Positions 48,686 through 58,505 of a stretch of 64,000 bases of DNA are shown piece after piece. The number at the start of each line of letters is the position of its first letter. Within the stretch, counting starts at the first letter, position 1. The translations under genes and the position numbers were made by a program. Location of the stretch: contig NZ_RPOK01000006.1 in NCBI RefSeq assembly GCF_003820355.1, forward strand, positions 62,001-126,000. Direction: 5' to 3'. The notes under the pieces are model-generated. The model had not been told where the DNA came from, searched no databases, and saw only the letters and a program-made list of their open reading frames with translations. Origin of the DNA: Paralteromonas sediminis. Lineage in GTDB: Bacteria; Pseudomonadota; Gammaproteobacteria; Enterobacterales; Alteromonadaceae.

Positions 48686-50134
48686 ATGAAGGATATCCTG
48701 CTCGTGTCTGATAATCAGACGTTTAAGCAAGAATTAACGACTATCCTCACTTTTATGGGAGAGCCGAGCGTTTCCCTTAGTTTCTCTGAAGCGCATGCGC
48801 ACCTGTCGCGCCAAAATCCAGATTCTGTGCTCATAGACGGTAGTGACTCAGCACAAATGTTAGTGCTGATTAACGCGTTTCCTGCCATTGCTTTTGTCAG
48901 TGTTGGCGAGCCATCATTAGACGATATTCATCATAAAAACTTGGTATGCCATCTTGTTTTGCCTGTAACTTATCCTGCGTTGACACAAGCTTTGCACCGC
49001 TGTCAGGAATACACCCGTAAAAATCCTAATAAAAAACAGTCGCAAAATGCAAAAACGATGCTGTTTAGAAGTTTGGTAGGCCAAAGCGAACAAATTCAAT
49101 CTGTGCGCAAGTTGGTAGAACAGGTCGCCCCTACAGATGCGAACGTGTTAATTCTCGGTGAATCAGGCACAGGTAAAGAGGTCGTAGCTCGTAATGTCCA
49201 TTATTTATCGGAACGCAAAGACGGGCCTTTCATCCCTGTTAACTGCGGCGCGATCCCTGGCGAGTTGCTGGAAAGTGAATTGTTTGGTCATGAGAAGGGA
49301 GCATTCACTGGGGCAATAACATCTCGAAAGGGCCGATTTGAATTGGCTGAGGGCGGAACGCTGTTTTTAGATGAAATTGGCGATATGCCTCTACAGATGC
49401 AGGTCAAAATACTGCGAGTATTGCAGGAGCGTACCTATGAACGAGTTGGGGGAACCCGACCTATTCAGTGTGATGTTCGAATTATCGCTGCCACCCATCG
49501 CGACTTGGAAAAGATGATAGAGGCCGAAAAATTCAGAGAAGACCTTTTTTATCGTCTTAATGTGTTTCCAATAGAAAGCCCTGCGTTAAGAGAGCGTAAA
49601 GAAGATATTCCGCTCCTATTACAGGAGCTGATAAGCCGCTTAGATAAAGAAGGCGCGAGTGGCCTGAAGTTTACCGAACAGGCACTGGCTTCGCTTATGG
49701 AACACACGTGGGCAGGCAACGTCAGAGAGCTGTCTAACCTCGTTGAACGGCTAACAATCCTGTGTCCTGGCCAGATTGTTGATGTGTCAGACCTACCCAC
49801 TAAATACCAATACGGTGATTTTACCGCCTATGAACCTGACTATCCGGAAGAGGTACTAGAACGTCAGGCTTTCAATGAGTTGTTTGCTGAATCTGCTGCA
49901 CACGATTTTGATGATGAGGAGGATCCGCAAGAGGCTCTCAACGTCGATGGAAACCTACCAGAGGAAGGTGTGAACCTGAAAGAGTACCTTTCTGAACTTG
50001 AAATCAATTTGATCACTCAGGCACTGGAACAAACCGATTGGGTGGTTGCCCGCGCCGCTGATAAACTCGGGATGCGACGTACTACATTAGTCGAAAAAAT
50101 GCGCAAGTACGACATTCAACGTCAGACTGACTAG
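48686..50134 (+). CDS. flrA: FlrA/FleQ sigma-54-dependent master regulator of flagella
   Basis: The 482-residue bacterial enhancer-binding protein has three parts. The N-terminal FleQ-type receiver-like domain (1-120) lacks an obvious phosphorylation site. The AAA+ domain carries Walker A GESGTGKE (158-165), the sigma-54 contact loop GAFTGA (205-210) and FLDEIGDM. The C-terminal Fis-type helix-turn-helix reads [20 protein letters not shown]. It should switch on the flrBC and fliE promoters that follow. ATG 48686 is preceded by GGGGAG. Confidence 0.96.
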   Translation: MKDILLVSDNQTFKQELTTILTFMGEPSVSLSFSEAHAHLSRQNPDSVLIDGSDSAQMLVLINAFPAIAFVSVGEPSLDDIHHKNLVCHLVLPVTYPALTQALHRCQEYTRKNPNKKQSQNAKTMLFRSLVGQSEQIQSVRKLVEQVAPTDANVLILGESGTGKEVVARNVHYLSERKDGPFIPVNCGAIPGELLESELFGHEKGAFTGAITSRKGRFELAEGGTLFLDEIGDMPLQMQVKILRVLQERTYERVGGTRPIQCDVRIIAATHRDLEKMIEAEKFREDLFYRLNVFPIESPALRERKEDIPLLLQELISRLDKEGASGLKFTEQALASLMEHTWAGNVRELSNLVERLTILCPGQIVDVSDLPTKYQYGDFTAYEPDYPEEVLERQAFNELFAESAAHDFDDEEDPQEALNVDGNLPEEGVNLKEYLSELEINLITQALEQTDWVVARAADKLGMRRTTLVEKMRKYDIQRQTD

Positions 50135-50136
50135 CT

Positions 50137-50173
50137 GCCAATTTTTTGGCGCAAAAAAGCCAAAATTTTTGGC
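50137..50173 (+). promoter_or_regulatory. Tandem palindromes upstream of flrB, putative FlrA operators
   Basis: GCCAATTTTTTGGC (50137-50150) and GCCAAAATTTTTGGC (50159-50173) are dyads of the same design, 22 bases apart; the second overlaps the -24 element of the flrB promoter. A third copy lies in the fliE leader (52685-52698). The layout (short arms, A/T core) is like the FleQ box of Pseudomonas. FlrA binding is inferred. Confidence 0.6.
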
Positions 50174-50185
50174 ACACCTTCTGCA
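50169..50185 (+). promoter_or_regulatory. Sigma-54 promoter of flrBC
   Basis: TTGGCACACCTTCTGCA has -24 GG (50171-50172) and -12 GC (50183-50184) exactly 10 bases apart and a full TTGGCAC block. It precedes flrB by 70 bases. Confidence 0.88.
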
Positions 50186-50254
50186 ATTGCTTCTTACAAA
50201 TAGCCATAAACACAAATTTGTTGACGTATATGGCGCAATTAAGAGGTATTTATT

Positions 50255-51277
50255 GTGCAGGTTTCCAGCGAGCAACAGGCCACTTCGCGATTTGATAGTT
50301 TACTAAAAGCTATGCCAGCCGGTGTCGTTTTGATAAACGGCAAGGGTGTTGTCATGCAAAGTAACCCCCAAGCCCGACATCTACTCGGTGAACCGCTTGA
50401 AGGGCAAGCATGGCGCACCATCATCAAACGTGCATTTAACCCACGTGCCGATGACGGCCACGAAGTCTCTTTGACTAACGGCAAACGTGTCAAATTAGAC
50501 ATCTCGCCACTGGAAGGCGAGCCAGGCCAGATCATTCTGATTACTGACCTGACTGAAACGCGTCAGTTACAGGCGAGAATAAGCCATATGCAGCGCTTAT
50601 CTTCTCTCGGAAAAATGGTTGCATCGCTGGCGCACCAGATTCGTACCCCCCTTTCTGCAGCTATGTTATACGCAGTAAACCTGAGCCAGAAATCAGTTGC
50701 CGAAACTGTGCGTACCCGGTTCAGTGGCCGCTTGGTCGACAGACTGAAAGAGTTGGAAAGTCAGGTTAACGACATGTTGTTGTTTGCCAAAAGTGGTGAT
50801 CAGCAGGTGTTGTCGACTCTTACCCCACTGGACTTGTTAGAAGCAGTAGAAGCAACTTCCCAAGCAATAGGCAATAAAAAAGGGGTGGCTATCAGCTTCA
50901 GTGGTTTTGAGGTTATGGCTGAATTCAAGGGTAATTTGCCAGCGCTACAGGGCGCCTTGCTGAACTTGATAGACAATGCCATTCAGGTCAGTAACCCCGA
51001 TGATATTGTCAACGTGTCAGCCCATTTCCAGGGTGATGCGGTGAGCGTTAAGGTTTCTGACAAAGGGCAGGGCATCGCCAAGTCATCACTAAACAAAATA
51101 TTCACGCCCTTCTTTACCACTAAGTCAAACGGGACAGGTTTAGGTCTGGCTGTCGTTAACTCAGTGGCTCAGTCACATGGTGGGCAGGTTTCTGTCGAAT
51201 CAGAGCTGGGCAAGGGTACGCAATTTACTTTTTCAATCCCCGCGCAGCGAGCGCTTTTACAAGCAGCAGGAGAATAA
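50255..51277 (+). CDS. flrB: FlrB sensor histidine kinase
   Basis: The 340-residue kinase has no membrane segment. An N-terminal PAS-like domain (FDSLLKAMPAGVVLINGKGV) is followed by the H-box SLAHQIRTPLSAAM (His127), a Leu-rich dimerisation helix and an HATPase_c domain (NLIDNAIQVSN, KGQGIAKSSLNKIFTPFFTT, NGTGLGLAVVNSVAQSHGG). It phosphorylates FlrC. The start is GTG 50255 with AAGAGG upstream. It follows a sigma-54 promoter and is separated from flrC by three bases. Confidence 0.95.
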   Translation: MQVSSEQQATSRFDSLLKAMPAGVVLINGKGVVMQSNPQARHLLGEPLEGQAWRTIIKRAFNPRADDGHEVSLTNGKRVKLDISPLEGEPGQIILITDLTETRQLQARISHMQRLSSLGKMVASLAHQIRTPLSAAMLYAVNLSQKSVAETVRTRFSGRLVDRLKELESQVNDMLLFAKSGDQQVLSTLTPLDLLEAVEATSQAIGNKKGVAISFSGFEVMAEFKGNLPALQGALLNLIDNAIQVSNPDDIVNVSAHFQGDAVSVKVSDKGQGIAKSSLNKIFTPFFTTKSNGTGLGLAVVNSVAQSHGGQVSVESELGKGTQFTFSIPAQRALLQAAGE

Positions 51278-51280
51278 CCC

Positions 51281-52624
51281 ATGCAAACAACACTACTGAT
51301 TGTTGAAGATGACGCAGGTTTAAGGGATGCATTGTGTGACACTTTGCTGTTGGCAAACTACAAGGTAGTGGCTTCTGAAAGTGCTGAATCAGCGATGGTT
51401 GAACTGGGTCGTCAACACATAGATTTGGTGATCAGTGATATACAAATGGAAGGGATGAATGGCTTATCTCTGCTTAAAAATATCAAAGCAAAAGACAAAG
51501 CCATACCCGTAATTCTAATGACAGCGTACGCAAAGATTGATGATGCCGTGCAGGCCATGCGTGACGGTGCTATTGATTACTTATCAAAACCTTTTGCGCC
51601 AGAAGTGTTGATTAATCTGGTTGAGCGCTATGCACCCGCACAGCAGGTGGCGTCGACCAAGCCTGTCGTAGCTGATGAGACCAGTTTGCAGTTATTGCAA
51701 CTGGCTCGCAAAGTTGCGAAAACTGAGGCGACTGTCATGGTGTTGGGTCCAAGCGGTTCAGGTAAAGAGGTGATTTCTCGCTATGTACATGATATGTCTC
51801 CCCGAGCTGAGCACCCCTTTGTGGCTATTAACTGTGCAGCCATTCCAGAAAATATGCTTGAGGCCACTTTGTTTGGATATGAGAAAGGTGCTTTTACAGG
51901 CGCAGTTCAGGCCTGTCCGGGTAAATTTGAACAGGCGCAAAATGGTACCCTGTTACTAGACGAAATAACCGAAATGGACCTAGCGCTTCAGGCCAAGTTA
52001 CTGCGTGTGCTGCAGGAAAGAGAAGTAGAAAGACTGGGAGCACGTAAAACTATCGACCTTAATGTCAGAGTCATTGCTACTAGCAACCGTGACTTAAGAC
52101 AAGCCGTTGCTGAAGGCAGTTTTAGGGAAGATCTTTACTACAGGCTAAACGTTTTTCCCTTAATATGGCGCCCGTTAAGTCAGCGTCAGGGTGATATTTT
52201 ACCTTTAGCTGAGCATTTGATCAGTCGTCACTCTGCCATCCAAAATACAACGCCAGCACAATTAAGTGCCGCCGCGCGAAACAAGTTATTGCAACACGAG
52301 TGGCCTGGAAATGTCCGCGAATTAGACAATGTAATTCAGCGAGCGTTAATACTCTCTGAAAACGGCACTATTGAATCAAATGACCTCTTATTGGAGACCG
52401 ATACAGCATGGCATTCAGCGCCCGCGCATGAAGATAAAGGTGAAGAGCCCGACAGTTTACTGGGCTCAGAACTGCGCCAGCAAGAACACCAGATTATTTT
52501 GGATACCTTGCAATTGTGTAACGGGAAGCGAAAAGATGTGGCGGAGAAGTTAGGAATTAGTCCCAGAACACTGCGTTACAAACTGGCAAAAATGCGTGAG
52601 TCTGGCATTGATGTGCCCGCTTAA
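51281..52624 (+). CDS. flrC: FlrC sigma-54-dependent response regulator
   Basis: The 447-residue protein has a receiver domain (LIVEDDAGLRDAL, phosphoacceptor Asp53 in VISDIQMEGM), an AAA+ domain with Walker A GPSGSGKE (156-163), GAFTGA (203-208) and LLLDEITEMD, and a C-terminal Fis-type helix-turn-helix (KRKDVAEKLGISPRTLRYKL). Once phosphorylated by FlrB it should activate later sigma-54 promoters such as those at flgF and fliK. AGGAG lies before the ATG. Confidence 0.96.
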   Translation: MQTTLLIVEDDAGLRDALCDTLLLANYKVVASESAESAMVELGRQHIDLVISDIQMEGMNGLSLLKNIKAKDKAIPVILMTAYAKIDDAVQAMRDGAIDYLSKPFAPEVLINLVERYAPAQQVASTKPVVADETSLQLLQLARKVAKTEATVMVLGPSGSGKEVISRYVHDMSPRAEHPFVAINCAAIPENMLEATLFGYEKGAFTGAVQACPGKFEQAQNGTLLLDEITEMDLALQAKLLRVLQEREVERLGARKTIDLNVRVIATSNRDLRQAVAEGSFREDLYYRLNVFPLIWRPLSQRQGDILPLAEHLISRHSAIQNTTPAQLSAAARNKLLQHEWPGNVRELDNVIQRALILSENGTIESNDLLLETDTAWHSAPAHEDKGEEPDSLLGSELRQQEHQIILDTLQLCNGKRKDVAEKLGISPRTLRYKLAKMRESGIDVPA

Positions 52625-52632
52625 AGCTAGCG

Positions 52633-52649
52633 TTGGCCTGCAAATTGCA
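52633..52649 (+). promoter_or_regulatory. Sigma-54 promoter of fliEFGHIJ
   Basis: TTGGCCTGCAAATTGCA has -24 GG (52635-52636) and -12 GC (52647-52648) separated by 10 bases, with TTGGC and ATTGCA consensus bases. It lies 78 bases before fliE. Confidence 0.85.
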
Positions 52650-52684
52650 GAGTCATTGTATAGACGAGTTATCCACTGATTTAC

Positions 52685-52698
52685 GCCAAATTTTTGGC
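52685..52698 (+). promoter_or_regulatory. Palindrome in the fliE leader, putative FlrA operator
   Basis: GCCAAATTTTTGGC is a perfect dyad (GCCAAA-TT-TTTGGC) about 25 bases downstream of the expected transcription start. The same sequence type occurs twice at the flrB promoter. Downstream enhancer sites are known for flagellar sigma-54 activators in Vibrio. Confidence 0.6.
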
Positions 52699-52726
52699 TG
52701 TAGCATGAAGTAAAAGAGAGGCATGA

Positions 52727-53065
52727 ATGGAGATTAAAGCAGACAGCTTATATCAGGAAATGCAGGCGATGATCGCGCAAGTGAATCAGCCAGGTGCAGG
52801 CAATGATATTCCAAACATGACTCAGATGGTCAATCCATCACAGCAAAACTTCGCAGACATGCTGAACAATGCCATAAACAATGTGAATGATTTGCAGCGC
52901 ACCTCCCGTACTATGCAGCAGCGTTTTGATATGGGCGACCCTAATCTAAGCCTGGCTGATGTCATGGTGGCTAAAGAGAAGTCGGGTATTGCATTTGAGG
53001 CAACGATGCAGGTGCGTAATAAAGTACTTGAAGCCTATAAGCAAATTATGAATATGCCGGTATAG
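52727..53065 (+). CDS. fliE: FliE hook-basal body complex protein
   Basis: The 112-residue protein has the FliE C-terminus (NLSLADVMVAKEKSGIAFEA, then TMQVRNKVLEAYKQIMNMPV). FliE joins the MS ring to the rod. It is the first gene behind a sigma-54 promoter and starts the fliE-J unit. The ATG at 52727 is preferred over a close ATG at 52723 because only the former is in frame. Confidence 0.95.
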   Translation: MEIKADSLYQEMQAMIAQVNQPGAGNDIPNMTQMVNPSQQNFADMLNNAINNVNDLQRTSRTMQQRFDMGDPNLSLADVMVAKEKSGIAFEATMQVRNKVLEAYKQIMNMPV

Positions 53066-53077
53066 GAGTAGAGTAGG

Positions 53078-54775
53078 GTGGCTGACGCAACGGGAACCAA
53101 TATCGCTCTGGCAGAAAACAATTTTGCCGGAGACAATGAACCTGAGCAAAAATCGGGGTTTCTGGATACGTTAGGCAGTGCTGACATGATGCGTCAGATG
53201 ACGTTGGTGGTGGTACTGGTTATCTGCGTCGCCATTGCTGTCTTTATTCTGATTTGGGCACAAGAACCCGATTATCGTCCACTGGCAAAAATGGATACTG
53301 AGCAGCTCATCGAAACCCTTGATTATCTCGATGCCAATACCATTGATTATCAGCTTGAAGGCAACACAGTCCTGGTCAGAAGTGACCAGTTTCAGGAAAT
53401 CCGTCTGGGAATGACACGACAGGGGGTTTCACAAGCCAGTTCCTCTGGTACTGATATCATAATGACAGACATGGGGTTTGGTGTTAGTCAGCGTTTGGAG
53501 TCAGAACGTCTTAAACATGCCCGTGAACAACAAATCGCTGCCACGATCGAAGAAATGTCAAGCATCGCCAGGGCCAAGGTGCTATTGGCAATGCCAAAAG
53601 AAAACGTGTTTGCGAGGCGCGAGCGAAAAGCCAGTGCTACGGTTGTACTAACCGGTAAGCGCGGTCAGGTGATATCCGGAGAAGAAGTCGATGCTGTAGT
53701 CGATATTGTCGCTTCTGCTGTTCAAAATATGGACCCGTCACGTGTCACAGTGACAGACAGCAATGGTCGGTTATTGAATTCTGGATCGCAGGATGCGATG
53801 AGTGCCAGGGCGCGCAAGGAATACGAACTAGAGAGAAAGCGTGAGCAGGAGTACCTAGATAAGATCGATGCCATTCTTATTCCGGTTTTGGGTATTGGTA
53901 ACTACACGGCTCAAGCCGATGTCAGCATGGACTTCACCGCGGTTGAACAAACTCAGCGCAGATTTAATCCGGATTTACCTGCCGTACGCAGCGAAATGAT
54001 CTCTGAGGAAAGCAGCACGGGTTCAGTCAATGGCGGTATTCCAGGTGCCTTGACCAATCAACCTCCGCTTGAGTCTAATATCCCTGAGAACGCTACCGGT
54101 GGCAACGGTCCCGTACCTGTGCCCGGACGCAGTAGCAAAGAACAGACACGTAATTTTGAATTAGATACCACTATTAGTCACACTAAGCAGCAAACAGGGG
54201 TTATGTCTCGGTTAAGCGTGTCAGTCGCGGTAGATTATCGCGCTGTTACGGGAGAAGATGGCACGGTCACTCAGGAGCCTAGAACCCAGGAAGAATTGCT
54301 TAACCTACGCAGATTATTGCAGGGCGGCATTGGTTTTGATGTGACCCGGGGAGACTCGTTGGAAGTGGTCAATATGCCATTCACTCGTATGGACGTTGGC
54401 GAGGTTGAAGAATTGCCACTGTGGGAGCAACCATCGTTTTTGCCTATACTTAAACTGGTTGTAGGGGGTCTGGTTATTATTGCGCTAATTGCCTTTGTCA
54501 TCCGACCCATGCTGCGCAAACTTATTTATCCTGATGAAGTCTCTGATGGAGATAGCTTTGACGCAGACGAGCAGCTTGATTTGGGTGATGAAACCATCAG
54601 CATGTTGAGCAACGAGTTTGATGAAGGTCAGGTTGGTTTTGCAGCAGATGGTTCTCTCATGCTACCGGATCTGCATAAAGACGAAGATGTATTAAAAGCA
54701 GTAAGAGCATTGGTAGCGAATGAACCAGAACTGTCAGCCCAGGTTGTGAAGGGCTGGTTGATGCAAGATGAATAG
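53078..54775 (+). CDS. fliF: FliF MS-ring protein
   Basis: The 565-residue protein has two membrane segments (near 43-65, LVVVLVICVAIAVFILIWA, and near 455-475, LKLVVGGLVIIALIAFVI) flanking a large periplasmic region with the ring-building motifs and a disordered loop (SNIPENATGGNGPVPVPGRS). The cytoplasmic C-terminus, ending VVKGWLMQDE, binds FliG. The start is GTG 53078. It lies 12 bases after fliE and 12 before fliG. Confidence 0.96.
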   Translation: MADATGTNIALAENNFAGDNEPEQKSGFLDTLGSADMMRQMTLVVVLVICVAIAVFILIWAQEPDYRPLAKMDTEQLIETLDYLDANTIDYQLEGNTVLVRSDQFQEIRLGMTRQGVSQASSSGTDIIMTDMGFGVSQRLESERLKHAREQQIAATIEEMSSIARAKVLLAMPKENVFARRERKASATVVLTGKRGQVISGEEVDAVVDIVASAVQNMDPSRVTVTDSNGRLLNSGSQDAMSARARKEYELERKREQEYLDKIDAILIPVLGIGNYTAQADVSMDFTAVEQTQRRFNPDLPAVRSEMISEESSTGSVNGGIPGALTNQPPLESNIPENATGGNGPVPVPGRSSKEQTRNFELDTTISHTKQQTGVMSRLSVSVAVDYRAVTGEDGTVTQEPRTQEELLNLRRLLQGGIGFDVTRGDSLEVVNMPFTRMDVGEVEELPLWEQPSFLPILKLVVGGLVIIALIAFVIRPMLRKLIYPDEVSDGDSFDADEQLDLGDETISMLSNEFDEGQVGFAADGSLMLPDLHKDEDVLKAVRALVANEPELSAQVVKGWLMQDE

Positions 54776-54787
54776 AGAGTAAGCACT

Positions 54788-55825
54788 GTGGCGGAAGAAT
54801 TAGAAGCAGTCGATACGGGTTATGATGTCGGTAAACTAGAAGGCGTTGAAAAAGCAGCCATTCTGTTATTGAGCCTGTCAGAAGAAGACGCAGCACAGAT
54901 CTTAAAGCACTTAGAGCCTAAACAGGTACAAAAGCTGGGCTCTGAGATGGCGAAAGTCGATGACATGACACAGACCAAGATAACGGCTGTGCACAAACAC
55001 TTTATCGATGAAATTCAGAATTACAGTACCATCGGCTTCCAAAGCCAGGACTTCGTTAAACGCGCCTTAACGGCTGCGCTAGGTGAGGACAAAGCCGCCA
55101 ATCTGATTGACCAAATCATGATGGGATCAGGGGCGAAAGGTCTTGATTCATTGAAATGGATGGACTCTAAGCAGGTTGCCAGTATTATCCGCAATGAGCA
55201 CCCGCAAATCCAAACTATCGTATTGTCGTATCTGGAACCTGAGCAATCCGCCGAAATTTTGTCACAGTTCCCTGAAAAAGTACGGCTCGACCTGTTAATG
55301 CGTGTGGCCAATCTGGAAGAAGTGCAACCCGCTGCGTTACAAGAGCTCAACGAGATCATGGAGAAACAGTTCGCAGGACAAGCGGGCACGCAAGCGGCTA
55401 AGATGGGCGGCCTGAAGTCAGCGGCTGACATAATGAACTACCTCGATACCAACATTGAAGGCCAGTTGATGGACGCTATCCGTGAGCAAGACGAAGAAAT
55501 GAGTCAACAGATCCAGGATCTTATGTTCGTCTTTGACAATCTTGTTGATGTTGATGATAGAGGCATTCAGGCGATTCTGCGTGAAGTTCAGCAAGAAGCA
55601 CTTCTCAAGGCGATTAAAGGTGCTGACGAAGAGCTTAAGAACAAGATCACCAGCAATATGTCGAAACGCGCTGCAGAAATGCTGCTTGATGACCTAGAGG
55701 CAATGGGCCCTGTGCGGGTGAGTGAAGTGGAAACGTCACAGAAAGAGATTCTTTCCGTGGCACGTCGTTTAGCTGATTCGGGTGAAATTATGCTTGGCGG
55801 CGGCGGTGGCGATGAATTCTTATAA
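54788..55825 (+). CDS. fliG: FliG motor switch protein
   Basis: The 345-residue rotor protein has the N-terminal FliF-binding domain (EGVEKAAILLLSLSEEDAAQ), the EHPQ motif (RNEHPQIQTIVLSYLEPEQS), the MFVF hinge in DLMFVFDNLVDVDDRGIQAI and the charged C-terminal torque helix region (SKRAAEMLLDDLEAMGPVRV). GTG start at 54788. The stop overlaps the fliH ATG by one base. Confidence 0.96.
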   Translation: MAEELEAVDTGYDVGKLEGVEKAAILLLSLSEEDAAQILKHLEPKQVQKLGSEMAKVDDMTQTKITAVHKHFIDEIQNYSTIGFQSQDFVKRALTAALGEDKAANLIDQIMMGSGAKGLDSLKWMDSKQVASIIRNEHPQIQTIVLSYLEPEQSAEILSQFPEKVRLDLLMRVANLEEVQPAALQELNEIMEKQFAGQAGTQAAKMGGLKSAADIMNYLDTNIEGQLMDAIREQDEEMSQQIQDLMFVFDNLVDVDDRGIQAILREVQQEALLKAIKGADEELKNKITSNMSKRAAEMLLDDLEAMGPVRVSEVETSQKEILSVARRLADSGEIMLGGGGGDEFL

Positions 55826-56607
55826 TGAGCAATGCGGATCAAATTGACAAGAGTGACATCGATGACTTTGTTCGTTGGGAAATTCCTGTCGTTGAAGATA
55901 CCAATCGAACCACAGAAGACAAACCTACCAATGCGTTAAACAAACGATCAGATTGGAAGTACGAGCCGCCAGAGAAAGATGAGGAAGTGCGTCCGCCCAC
56001 AGCAGAAGAAATTGAAGCCATTCGGCAAGCCGCGTACGACGAAGGGCTCGCTCAGGGCAAAGAAGAGGGTCATGCAGAAGGGTTTGAGGAAGGCAAATCG
56101 GAAGGGTTTGAACAAGGTTTAAAGGAAGGTCAAGAACAGGGCAGTCAGTCTGGATTCGAAACAGGTAAGGCCGAGGTTGATGCACTCATTGAACAATGGC
56201 AATCTATGGTTGAGCAGTTACATCAGCCACTACACAAACTGGATGATGAAGCAAAGCGACAACTAACCAAATTATCCGTGACGCTGGCCAAGGCGGTAAT
56301 CCACACGGAAGCGAAAACGAATCACGACGTAATTGTCAGTGCAGTCGAGAAAGGCATAAATGCTCTGCCGATCAATGAAACCCAAATACAAATTTTGCTA
56401 AACCAGTCCGACATCGATGTTATTGAGCAGCATTTTGGTCAGGACAAAATAAAAGAAAGAGGCTGGGAAATTGTTCCTTCCGCTTCAATTACTCAAGGTG
56501 GCTGTGAGGTTGTGTCTCACAATAATGCAGTAGATGTGAGCGTTGAAAAGCGTTGTCGAACAGTACTGGAAACGTTTTTGTTAAATCATGGTTTGAGCGA
56601 TGAATGA
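55825..56607 (+). CDS. fliH: FliH export ATPase regulator
   Basis: The 260-residue protein has the Gly-repeat helix of FliH ([20 protein letters not shown] continuing with [13 protein letters not shown], about residues 74-110) and a C-terminal FliI-binding domain. It holds FliI in check and delivers it to the export gate. It overlaps fliG by one base and fliI by eight. Confidence 0.93.
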   Translation: MSNADQIDKSDIDDFVRWEIPVVEDTNRTTEDKPTNALNKRSDWKYEPPEKDEEVRPPTAEEIEAIRQAAYDEGLAQGKEEGHAEGFEEGKSEGFEQGLKEGQEQGSQSGFETGKAEVDALIEQWQSMVEQLHQPLHKLDDEAKRQLTKLSVTLAKAVIHTEAKTNHDVIVSAVEKGINALPINETQIQILLNQSDIDVIEQHFGQDKIKERGWEIVPSASITQGGCEVVSHNNAVDVSVEKRCRTVLETFLLNHGLSDE

Positions 56608-57943
56608 TTTGGCTGAATATTTTTCATCTCTGGCTGAGAAGGTGCCCACAGCCCCTGTCGTCGCAGCTGGAAAACTGGTACGCGGGATTGGGCTAACATT
56701 GGAAGCCATTGGCTGTCAGTTACCCGTTGGTAGTCACTGCTTAGTACAAACCATTGATGGTGAAATTGAAGCTGAAGTGGTGGGTTTTGGCAACGACATT
56801 ACTTATTTAATGCCCACTGAAGCGGTCAGAGGGATTATACCCGGCTCGCGTGTTATGCCATTAGCCAGACAAAATGGCTTGGGTGTGGGTATGGCGATGC
56901 TAGGCCGTGTAGTTGATGGCAATGGCCAGCCCCTCGATGGAAAGGGACCGATTGAAACAACACACAGAGTGCCGTTCACCCGCCCTCCTATTAATCCGTT
57001 GAATCGCCGCCCTATTAACCAACCCATAGACGTAGGTGTGCGATCAATCAACAGCATTATTACTGTTGGGCAAGGTCAGCGAATGGGTTTATTTGCAGGA
57101 AGCGGGGTGGGTAAAAGTGTACTCATGGGCATGATGACCCGTGGCAGTAGCGCCGATGTGGTCGTGGTGGGCTTGGTTGGAGAACGTGGTCGAGAAGTGA
57201 AAGAGTTTATCCACGATATTTTGACTGAAGAAGAGCGAGAGCGTGCTGTTGTGGTGGCGTCTCCCGCAGATACCTCTCCACTTATGCGCCTAAAAGGTTG
57301 TGAAACAGCAGTGAGTATCGCAGAATTTTTTCGTGATCAGGGCATGAACGTCCTGTTGCTAATTGATTCGTTAACGCGATATGCCATGGCACAACGAGAG
57401 ATTGCATTAGCGGTGGGAGAGCCGCCAGCTACCAAAGGCTATCCGCCGTCAGTATTTGCGCGTCTACCTGCTTTGGTCGAGCGTGCGGGTAACGGCAGTG
57501 AAGGGCAAGGCTCGATTACCGGTTTTTATACCGTACTGACTGAAGGTGATGATCTTCAGGACCCCATTGCCGATGCGGCGAGGGCAATATTGGACGGGCA
57601 TATTGTGTTGTCAAGAGAATTGGCCGACGCGGGGCATTATCCCGCCATTGACATTGAAAAGTCCATCAGCCGCGTTATGCCACAGGTTACCAGCGACGAA
57701 CACGAGTTAGCGGCACGAAAGATTAAGCAAGTGTATTCCACCTATCAGCAAAATCGTGACCTCATCACTATTGGGGCCTACACAAAAGGCACGGATAGTC
57801 GAATTGATTTGGCGATAGCCGCAGAGCCTGCAATTAATGCCTTCTTACAGCAATCGATGAAGTCAATACTACCCTATGACGAAAGCCTTGAAGCAATGCA
57901 AACACTGGCAACAGGTTTGACGGCGGGGGCAACGCGTGGCTAG
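56600..57943 (+). CDS. fliI: FliI flagellum-specific export ATPase
   Basis: The 447-residue F1-beta-like ATPase has Walker A AGSGVGKS (166-173), [14 protein letters not shown], the Walker B strand [16 protein letters not shown] and [16 protein letters not shown]. It energises type III export of rod, hook and filament subunits. It begins inside the end of fliH and its end overlaps the fliJ start, so translation is coupled. Confidence 0.96.
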   Translation: MNDLAEYFSSLAEKVPTAPVVAAGKLVRGIGLTLEAIGCQLPVGSHCLVQTIDGEIEAEVVGFGNDITYLMPTEAVRGIIPGSRVMPLARQNGLGVGMAMLGRVVDGNGQPLDGKGPIETTHRVPFTRPPINPLNRRPINQPIDVGVRSINSIITVGQGQRMGLFAGSGVGKSVLMGMMTRGSSADVVVVGLVGERGREVKEFIHDILTEEERERAVVVASPADTSPLMRLKGCETAVSIAEFFRDQGMNVLLLIDSLTRYAMAQREIALAVGEPPATKGYPPSVFARLPALVERAGNGSEGQGSITGFYTVLTEGDDLQDPIADAARAILDGHIVLSRELADAGHYPAIDIEKSISRVMPQVTSDEHELAARKIKQVYSTYQQNRDLITIGAYTKGTDSRIDLAIAAEPAINAFLQQSMKSILPYDESLEAMQTLATGLTAGATRG

Positions 57944-58370
57944 GGATCCCCTGCAAACTGTTTTGCGTTATGAGTCCGATAAAGAGCAAAAGCTGGCTGA
58001 ATATTTTTATCAGGCGCAACGCAATGTTGAAGCACAGCGTCAAAAATTGACGCAGCTTCAGCAATATCGGGTTGATTACATTGAGCAGATTAAACAGACT
58101 GCCGCGTCTGGCGTTCAGGCCACCCGATATCAGCAGCATTTGTCTTTTGTTGGAAAGTTAGACCTGGCTTGTGAACAACAAACACAAGCTATCACACAAG
58201 CCTCATCGGTTGCTGAACAACGAAAGGTCACCTGGTTGAAACAGCAACAGCGCAAAAAAGCTATCGAAAAGCTCATTCAAAAACAGCAGGCGATTGCCGT
58301 TCAACGCGCCAACCGCATTGAACAGTCAGAAATGGACGAATTTGCCAACCAATTGTTTTATAGACGTTAA
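57936..58370 (+). CDS. fliJ: FliJ export chaperone / ATPase stalk protein
   Basis: The 144-residue coiled-coil protein ([31 protein letters not shown]) is rich in Gln and Lys/Arg and fits FliJ in size and place. It penetrates the FliI hexamer. The start is GTG 57936, overlapping the fliI stop by eight bases. It is the last gene of the fliE-J unit; a 135-bp gap with a promoter follows. Confidence 0.9.
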   Translation: MARDPLQTVLRYESDKEQKLAEYFYQAQRNVEAQRQKLTQLQQYRVDYIEQIKQTAASGVQATRYQQHLSFVGKLDLACEQQTQAITQASSVAEQRKVTWLKQQQRKKAIEKLIQKQQAIAVQRANRIEQSEMDEFANQLFYRR

Positions 58371-58420
58371 AACGCAAAAAATTCACATCAGAAGAAAAAT
58401 TCTCCTATGCGTAGAATAAA

Positions 58421-58437
58421 GTGGAACAAGTTTTGCT
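58421..58437 (+). promoter_or_regulatory. Sigma-54 promoter of fliK-fliR
   Basis: GTGGAACAAGTTTTGCT has GG (58423-58424) and GC (58435-58436) separated by 10 bases and a TTTTGCT -12 region. The -24 side (TGGAAC) is weaker than at flrB. It lies 70 bases before fliK. Confidence 0.7.
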
Positions 58438-58505
58438 GAAGCTAAAGCAGTTTCTTGTTACCACGGCGCCAGTAGCCCTGTTTGCCGTAAAATGAAGGCG
58501 GAATT

